From the NCBI RefSeq assembly GCF_004054195.1, contig NZ_SBIW01000012.1, forward strand, positions 62,001 through 126,000: a DNA stretch of 64,000 nt, in the 5' to 3' direction. Of this stretch, positions 9,781 through 15,795 are shown one piece after another. Under the pieces are notes generated by a model. The model ran no database searches, was not told the DNA's origin, and saw only the letters and a program-made list of their open reading frames with translations. The DNA comes from Mucilaginibacter gilvus (GTDB lineage Bacteria > Bacteroidota > Bacteroidia > Sphingobacteriales > Sphingobacteriaceae). Positions within the stretch are counted from its first letter, which is position 1. Each line of letters opens with the position of its first letter. The translations under genes and the position numbers were made by a program.

Positions 9781-9796
9781 TGGCACACACATTGCA
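9781..9796 (+). promoter_or_regulatory. Sigma-54 (RpoN) -24/-12 promoter
   Basis: CTGGCACACACATTGCAT contains TGGCAC (9781-9786), a 5-bp spacer and TTGCA (9792-9796). The invariant GG and GC are 10 bp apart, exactly as in the sigma-54 consensus. It lies 79 bp before the ATG at 9875, with transcription expected to begin near 9807. Confidence 0.8.
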
Positions 9797-9874
9797 TGAA
9801 CCATTAAGAGCCCTTATTAAACTAATAATGTGGCTGTTAAAAAATACCCCGTGCAAAAATAATTACCAAACAAA

Positions 9875-10270
9875 ATGGATCACTATAGAGAAATAAAAAA
9901 TAATTTAACCTGGCATAACGAAGGCAAGTTTGAGGTTGAATTAACAAACGGCGTAATTACCCGCCTTAACTTTTGCGAGCCAGGCAAAGGTCCTGATGAT
10001 ACGGGGAAAGCCCTTACATCAACCAGTTACAAATTCCTGCAGGCGGTTCACTCGGCACTGGGTGACCTGTTTACCTTTATTGAGGAGGAAAATAAACGAT
10101 TGGGTTATAGCTACGCCCGCCCGGCAGATCTGGGTTCTTACAACGAAGAGGTGGTAGAGAAATCTTACATGCAACCCAACGAAACCAAACTGAGACCGCT
10201 GATCAATTACGATAATCAGCCGGAGTTGAGCCACCTTACCATTGGCGAAGGCCTGAGGGATATTGGGTAG
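9875..10270 (+). CDS. Small conserved-looking protein of unknown function, sigma-54 driven
   Basis: 131 residues, no signal peptide and no membrane segment. Charged and soluble (MDHYREIKNNLTWHNEGKF at the start). I do not recognise a family. The only firm statement is regulatory: a near-perfect sigma-54 promoter lies 79 bp upstream, so expression should need RpoN and an enhancer-binding activator. It sits between the DUF5695 protein and the GT4 pair, but on the opposite strand to both. Confidence 0.75.
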   Translation: MDHYREIKNNLTWHNEGKFEVELTNGVITRLNFCEPGKGPDDTGKALTSTSYKFLQAVHSALGDLFTFIEEENKRLGYSYARPADLGSYNEEVVEKSYMQPNETKLRPLINYDNQPELSHLTIGEGLRDIG

Positions 10271-10433
10271 GTTGGTGAGTAGTGAGTGGAGAGTAGTGAG
10301 TGTTTTTTTGCTGCCGCGGTTTTTAACGCATGGCGCGTATAAGGGCCGCTTTCAGCTGACGGAAGTTGGAAGCTTCTGCCATGCCTACCACGAGATGCGC
10401 TCTCGCTAATCTCGCGGTAACGGGAATAGCGCT

Positions 10434-11438
10434 TTATTTTAATATTTGCTGATACAATTTATAATAATCATCCGCCATCTTCTCTGCAGAGAATTGAGAA
10501 CCGGCCCAGTCACGGCATCTTTGCCGGCTGATATTATTTAGCTGCGATACGGCGTTTACAGCCTCATCTATCGTGTTAACCAAAAAGCCTGTTCTTTCGT
10601 GTTGGATCAATTCTGGCATCGAACCTTTGTTAAACGCAATAACCGGCGTACCGCAAAGCATCGCCTCAGCTACACTCATCCCGAAAGGTTCGGCAAAATT
10701 AATGGGGTGCAACAGAGCAATGGCCTTACCTAAAAGCTCGTTTCGTTTTTCGGGACCGGCATGGCCAATGTATTTGATCTGCTCGTCCAAATAAGGTTCA
10801 ACCTTTTCTTTCCAATAATTATCGTCTTGAATAATACCGGCGATCAGTAGTTTCTTTTTTGCTTTTTTGGCTATCTGGATGGCTTCAGCAGCGCCTTTAT
10901 CGTGGTGAATGCGGCCAAAGTATAGCAGGTAATCTTCCGGCATTTCGGTGAAATTAAAATCGGCGGTGTTTAAGCCGTTATAAACCGTGGCGATGTATTC
11001 CAGTTCGGCGCTGCGGTCGGCATTGCTGATGGATACGTAATGGCCGATGGAATTATATTTTTTATAAACTGGTATAATGCGCGGCGACGAAAAACCATGT
11101 ATGGTGGTAATTATGGGTGTTTTGACCAGCGCGGAATACGTCAGCGGCAAAAAATCGAAATTATTATGAATAATATCAAAGTCCGTCGCCTTTTCCATCA
11201 GGTTGCTGATGTGCAGGCACTCTAAAACTTTGGCATCCTGGGTGCGGTCTTCCTCGTAACCTTGCTCGCAAATAGCATCCAGTTTCCCTAAGGTGATAGA
11301 ATCGCCCGTGGCAAATAAGGTTACCTCAACGCCCAGCTTTATCAAGCTTTCGGCAATGTTTGATGCTACCTGTTCCCAGGGCCCGTAGTGCCTGGGCGGT
11401 GTGCGCCAGGCAACGGGTGCTAATATGGCTGCTCTCAC
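10434..11438 (-). CDS. GT4 family glycosyltransferase
   Basis: 334 residues starting at a GTG (11436-11438), one base downstream of the stop of the preceding glycosyltransferase, so the two are translationally coupled. The N-terminus (MRAAILAPVAWRTPPRHYGP) holds the glycine/proline-rich acceptor-side loop of GT4 enzymes. The C-terminal nucleotide-sugar domain has LLYFGRIHHDKG (171-182) and the E-x7-E motif EPFGMSVAE (E250, E258). Cytoplasmic GT-B retaining enzyme; donor and acceptor unknown. The GH130 gene nearby makes GDP-mannose a reasonable guess only. Confidence 0.85.
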   Translation of the reverse strand: MRAAILAPVAWRTPPRHYGPWEQVASNIAESLIKLGVEVTLFATGDSITLGKLDAICEQGYEEDRTQDAKVLECLHISNLMEKATDFDIIHNNFDFLPLTYSALVKTPIITTIHGFSSPRIIPVYKKYNSIGHYVSISNADRSAELEYIATVYNGLNTADFNFTEMPEDYLLYFGRIHHDKGAAEAIQIAKKAKKKLLIAGIIQDDNYWKEKVEPYLDEQIKYIGHAGPEKRNELLGKAIALLHPINFAEPFGMSVAEAMLCGTPVIAFNKGSMPELIQHERTGFLVNTIDEAVNAVSQLNNISRQRCRDWAGSQFSAEKMADDYYKLYQQILK

Positions 11439-11439
11439 G

Positions 11440-13716
11440 TTAGCAAATCTTTACGTGTTCTTCAATCTTATTATACTCGTACTCCAACTCGAAGGCTTTT
11501 AATACGGTTAGATGCGATATCAGGTAAGCCAGCGTACTCTCGGCACCCTGGTTTCGGTTAATTCCGGTTGGCAGCAAACCGTCGCAGCATCCCTTGGTTT
11601 CGTGGTCGTAAAGCGGCGCGCGCAAAGTGTTTTCGCCCAGGAACCATTTATAACTCAGGAACATTTTTTCGATATACTGCGGCTTGCGGAAGATCTGGTA
11701 AGCCTGAAAATGCATCAGCACCATGGCCATAGTTTCTATAGCCTGCTGATCGAACGTTGGGAACTTGCCTCCGCGGTAGTACCAGCCATCATTACCAACC
11801 GGGCTTAAATAGCCGTTTGATAAGGTTAGCTTATCAAGGAACGCCATGGTGGTAAGCGCTATTTTTTTGGCCTCTTCGTTGCCGGTTATTTCGCAGGAAT
11901 GTAAAAGGGCTAAAGGCAATATAGCGTTATCATAAGTCATGCTTTCCTCAAACCATTCCCAGTCATCACTGCGGGTGTTATTGTAAGCGTCTATCAATGG
12001 CTGTGTCATGCGTTTTAATTCCTGTACCATGCCTTCATCGGTTGGGAAAGCCTGCAGATATAAGCTAACACCGATGATCGTATTGGCCAAACCGCGCAAA
12101 TATCTAAGCGCCTTAAAGTGCGGGTATGATCGGTGGAAAAGCTCCAGCGCAAATTCGCGGTAAGAGTTGCTTGCGGCGCAGCTGATGAGATGGCCAAGCG
12201 CCCAAATGGTGCGGCCAAAGGAATCTTCGGTACCTACCTCGTCCAGGTATCGCCTGTCGAAGCTGAGGAAATTACGGAAATTGCCATCATCGGTTTGCAT
12301 ATAGTGAATATAGCTGAGGTAGATGGGCAGTAAACGATAAGCTTCCTGGCTGCCGTTACGCTGGTAGGCCATTAAAGCCATAATAAGCGCACGCGAATTA
12401 TCATCAACACAATATCCCTCCTTTAAATTGGGGATGCCGTATTTGGCGTGCTGTACAATACCGGTATCATCAGTTAAACGGGTTACGTGCGCCAGGCTAA
12501 ATTTGGGCAGTACTTCGGGGTCTACAATGCTGTTCTTTAATATCTTGTCGCTAAAATCATGCGTTGCGGCCGCTTCTTGTGCCACTTTGATGAACTCCGA
12601 ACCGATAACCGGCCAGCGTAAATGCAAGCCGTACTCGTAAGCGTTTTCTTTTAACTCATTCAGCAGAGCATCGTCGTCCAGTAATTCATTAACGGTTTCT
12701 GCCAATGCATCGGCATTCTTAAAATCAAAGAGGCGACCACGGTCATCTGCCAGCAGTTCAGTAGCATGCCAGTAAGGGGTTGATACTACGGCTGCTCCTG
12801 CGCCAACGGCATAGGATAGGGTACCGCTGGTGATCTGCGCCTCGTTCAGGTATGGAGTTACATATACTTCGGCAGCGGTAAGGTAATCTATCAGTTCATC
12901 CTCGGCAACAAACTTATTGATAAAGGCTAAATGCTGTGATACCTTCAGTTGCGCGGCCAGGCTTTTAAGGTGGTCGCGGTATTCTTCGCCCGAGTGTTTA
13001 ACTACCCCGGGATGGGTGTTGCCCAGCACCACGTACATTACATCGGGGTGTTTCTCCACTATTTTTGGCAGGGCTTTCACTACAGTTTCTAAACCCTTGT
13101 TTCGGCTTATTAAACCAAAGGTTAGCATTACGCGGTGGTTTTTAAACGGTGTAAGGCTTTTAACAGGGTTTTCTTCGGGGGCTTCCAGATCGGGTACCCC
13201 GTGCTCAATGATCTGGATCTTTTCTACAGGGATCTCGTATATATTCACCAAAAACTCCACTGCCCGTTTACTCATTACAATGATTTTTGACGATTGCTCG
13301 GCAATTTCGCGGATGATGATGCGCTGTACATAGCTTGGGTCTTTCAGGATGGTGTGCAGGATAGAGATCAGCGGTTTTTCTAAACGGTTGATGAGCGGCA
13401 AAATGTAGATGCCGCTTTCGCCGCCGTAGATGCCAAACTCGTGCTCTAAAATTACCGCGTCTACCGCGCTGGTATTGATATAATTTGCGGCGCGGATGTA
13501 ATCCTTCTGATGGTTTTGGCGGATCACGTATTTTACATCATCGGGGTATTCGTATTCCTGCAGGTTCTCGGAGTCATTAAGGGCAACCACGAAACCACCT
13601 TCCAGCAATGTTTTCCGTTTAGGGAAATTTGCGTTGATGGCGTGCATCAGGTTTTGATTAAACGTGGCAATACCGCATTCGCGGGGCGGATAGGTAGATA
13701 TATAGGCGATTTTCAT
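11440..13716 (-). CDS. GT4 glycosyltransferase fused to a helical toroid-like domain
   Basis: 758 residues, about twice the GT4 length. Residues 1 to about 385 are a GT-B fold: YISTYPPRECGIATFNQN at the N-terminus, LTFGLISRNKGLE in the middle and a donor-site region TSGTLSYAVGAGAAVVST. Residues from about 400 to 758 are a helical domain with repeated aromatic/acidic motifs (CVDDNSRALIMAL, WEWFEESMTYDNAILPLALL, FDQQAIETMAMV), suggesting an (alpha/alpha)6 barrel like six-hairpin glycosidases. The fusion suggests one chain both builds and trims or epimerises a glycan (inference). First gene of a two-gene operon with the GT4 at 10434. Confidence 0.8.
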   Translation of the reverse strand: MKIAYISTYPPRECGIATFNQNLMHAINANFPKRKTLLEGGFVVALNDSENLQEYEYPDDVKYVIRQNHQKDYIRAANYINTSAVDAVILEHEFGIYGGESGIYILPLINRLEKPLISILHTILKDPSYVQRIIIREIAEQSSKIIVMSKRAVEFLVNIYEIPVEKIQIIEHGVPDLEAPEENPVKSLTPFKNHRVMLTFGLISRNKGLETVVKALPKIVEKHPDVMYVVLGNTHPGVVKHSGEEYRDHLKSLAAQLKVSQHLAFINKFVAEDELIDYLTAAEVYVTPYLNEAQITSGTLSYAVGAGAAVVSTPYWHATELLADDRGRLFDFKNADALAETVNELLDDDALLNELKENAYEYGLHLRWPVIGSEFIKVAQEAAATHDFSDKILKNSIVDPEVLPKFSLAHVTRLTDDTGIVQHAKYGIPNLKEGYCVDDNSRALIMALMAYQRNGSQEAYRLLPIYLSYIHYMQTDDGNFRNFLSFDRRYLDEVGTEDSFGRTIWALGHLISCAASNSYREFALELFHRSYPHFKALRYLRGLANTIIGVSLYLQAFPTDEGMVQELKRMTQPLIDAYNNTRSDDWEWFEESMTYDNAILPLALLHSCEITGNEEAKKIALTTMAFLDKLTLSNGYLSPVGNDGWYYRGGKFPTFDQQAIETMAMVLMHFQAYQIFRKPQYIEKMFLSYKWFLGENTLRAPLYDHETKGCCDGLLPTGINRNQGAESTLAYLISHLTVLKAFELEYEYNKIEEHVKIC

Positions 13717-13949
13717 AGGTAGATGTTGTGCCGTATGTTTTGTTTTTGTGATACAATTGAACCGTATTGACCCAAAAAATATGCAGTTATGGTCTTAAAA
13801 GCCATATTTACGAGTGTAAAAAGCAATATTTACGTGGGCACAACCTATAGTGCATAAACTATACCAATTAACTGGGAATAGATTTTGGTAACCGTGTTTT
13901 TACACAGGGATTATAGTAATAATTAAAAATTATGGAGAGAATCTGGAGG

Positions 13950-15149
13950 TTAGGCCCTTGTATCGGTATGATAATCAATAGCCTCCATAATTACCGCGCA
14001 GGCATGGCTGATCTGCTCAGCGGTAATAATTAATGGCGGGGCAATGCGCATAGAGTTGCTGCAATGCAGAAACCAATCGGTAATTACGCCGTTTTCTATA
14101 CAGCGGTCTATTATTTTTTTGTTCAGGTCGAAGCTTTCAAATTCTACAGCCAGCATCAGGCCTTTGCCGCGAATGCCCTTGATGGACGGGTGAGTAAGCT
14201 GTTGATGGAAAAGCTGATTCTTTGCTTCCACACCATCTATCAGTTTATCATTCAGCAGAACTTCCAGCGCGGCCAGCCCTGCGGCGCAGCAAACCGGGTG
14301 CCCGCCAAAGGTGGTGATGTGCCCCAATATCGGGTTTTCTTTAAATGCCGACATGACCTCAACCGAAGCAATAAAGGCACCCACCGGCATACCTCCGCCC
14401 AGCGCTTTAGCCAACAACAATATATCCGGCACAATCCCAAAATGCTCAAAGGCGAACAGCTTCCCTGTACGGCCAAATGCTGCCTGGATCTCGTCCAGTA
14501 TCAGCAGCGTGCCAACCTCGGTGCAGCGGGCACGAAGAGCTTGCATATATGCCACATCCGGCACGCGGATGCCTGCCTCGCCCTGTACAGTTTCTACAAT
14601 AACGCAGGCGGTTTCGGTGGTGATGAATTGCAGATCCTCAGCCTCGTTAAAGCGGATGAAGTTCACACCCGGCAATAATGGGCGGTAGGCCTGCTTAAAT
14701 TCCTCGTTGCCCATTACACTGAGCGCACCGTGGCTGCTGCCATGGTAAGAGTTGTGCATGGCCACAATTTGCTGCCTGCCGGTAAAACGTTTGGCCAGTT
14801 TCAACGCGCCTTCTACCGCTTCGGCGCCGGAGTTGGTGAAGTAAACGGAACTGAGGTTTTGGGGCAGAATGCTTATAAGCTTCTCTGCAAACTTTACCTG
14901 CGGGGTTTGCACGTATTCGCCATATACCATCAGGTGCATGTATTTATCAACCTGCTCTTTTATGGCCGCTATTACCTGCGGATTGCTATGCCCCAGGTTA
15001 CTTACACCAATGCCGGAAATAAGATCGGTAAAGGGCTTGCCTTCCTGATCATAAATATAAACGCCTTCGGCACGCTCAAACTCCAGCAGCAGGGGGAAGT
15101 TGGTGGTTTGGGCGTTGTTGTTTAAAAATAGCTGGCGAAGGGTAAGCAT
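13950..15149 (-). CDS. Class III PLP-dependent aminotransferase
   Basis: 399 residues from the ATG at 15149. A longer frame from 15260 adds 37 residues encoded by repeat-like DNA and is rejected. Aminotransferase class III motifs are complete: TNSGAEAVEGALKLAK (105-120), HNSYHGSSHG (132-141), the PLP-ring aspartate in LILDEIQAAFGRTGK (D219), and the Schiff-base lysine in LLAKALGGGMPVGAF (K248). Closest in look to acetylornithine/ornithine-type enzymes, but no arginine or proline genes lie nearby, so the substrate stays open. Monocistronic. Confidence 0.85.
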   Translation of the reverse strand: MLTLRQLFLNNNAQTTNFPLLLEFERAEGVYIYDQEGKPFTDLISGIGVSNLGHSNPQVIAAIKEQVDKYMHLMVYGEYVQTPQVKFAEKLISILPQNLSSVYFTNSGAEAVEGALKLAKRFTGRQQIVAMHNSYHGSSHGALSVMGNEEFKQAYRPLLPGVNFIRFNEAEDLQFITTETACVIVETVQGEAGIRVPDVAYMQALRARCTEVGTLLILDEIQAAFGRTGKLFAFEHFGIVPDILLLAKALGGGMPVGAFIASVEVMSAFKENPILGHITTFGGHPVCCAAGLAALEVLLNDKLIDGVEAKNQLFHQQLTHPSIKGIRGKGLMLAVEFESFDLNKKIIDRCIENGVITDWFLHCSNSMRIAPPLIITAEQISHACAVIMEAIDYHTDTRA

Positions 15150-15795
15150 GGGGCAAAGGTAAAAATAGTTTGGTTGATTGTGAGCTTTTGGGCGTGAAGG
15201 GGGCTTGTGCGATTCCTTCCTTGGGGAAGGGGGTTTCGCCGTTTGTGCTTTTATAAGCACGTGTGGGTTCTTTAGTGCTTCGTTAGGAGCGATATGTGGT
15301 TGTGGTTTGGCCCGTGGATGTTACTTTTCTTTTCCGCAAATAAAAGTAACCAAAAGAAACTCCCGGCTGCGCCCTGTTCTATGAAGGATCGTGCTTTAGC
15401 AGTGCCTGTAGTTGCCGAACAGGCCAAGGCCGATTTAAAAACGGGCTTCGTTAGGTCTGCGTGCTATTTCAATCAAAATCATGAAAATTCTTTAATCCCC
15501 AAAATCATCCTCAGAAACCCGCGATAGGGATAGGAACGGAAACCCCGGAATGAAGTGCTGCTTCTATCAGCAGCATGGAATGAGGAGTTGCAGTGCATAG
15601 CCCGGCCCGCAGGCATCGCCATTGTCTGAATCAGAATTTTCTGAATTAAAGAATTTTCAGAATTTAAAACAATGACCCGGTCGTGGCATTCCCTTCTAAC
15701 CCCTAATTAACTTACCTCAAACCTAAACCCACAAACTCTACCAAACTAACCGTCATTTTTATTATTTTCGCACCCTCACATGCGCAATTAATAAA
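15150..15795. repeat. 646-bp gene-free region with several repeat remnants
   Basis: Contains a CCTTCCTTGGGGAAGG stem near 15216-15231 and the inverted repeat GTTACTTTT...AAAAGTAAC (15320-15350), followed by AACTCCCGGCTGCGCCC, a widespread bacterial repeat. Near 15624-15665 it has a TCTGAATCAGAATTTTCTGA-type AT-rich repeat, with relatives at about 27950. An apparent ORF at 15294-15527 is made of this repeat and was not called. The leuS promoter box lies at the right end. Confidence 0.7.
15763..15770 (+). promoter_or_regulatory. -7-like box TATTTTCG before leuS
   Basis: TAnnTTCG, one base off TAnnTTTG, 25 bp before the leuS ATG. The same variant precedes the genes at 51922 and 60752. Confidence 0.4.

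Larger units (their letters stand above)
9306..9874. other. 569-bp divergent intergenic region
   Basis: AT-rich spacer between the DUF5695 gene (-) and the small gene at 9875 (+). It holds a 7-7-7 inverted repeat at 9355-9375 and a sigma-54 promoter at 9781-9796. A 44-codon ORF at 9581-9715 has no supporting features and was not called. Confidence 0.7.

Noticed and set aside
13717..13860. Sigma-54 promoter for the GT4 operon
   Set aside because: A GTGCCC...TTGC sequence is present on the minus strand but lacks the GG-N10-GC spacing.
14064..14678. 204-codon plus-strand ORF opposite the aminotransferase
   Set aside because: Shadow of an intact class III aminotransferase with all catalytic residues on the other strand.
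15294..15527. 77-codon plus-strand ORF before leuS
   Set aside because: It lies over known repeat-type sequence (GTTACTTTT inverted repeat and following CCCGGCTGCGCC) and has no protein-like pattern.
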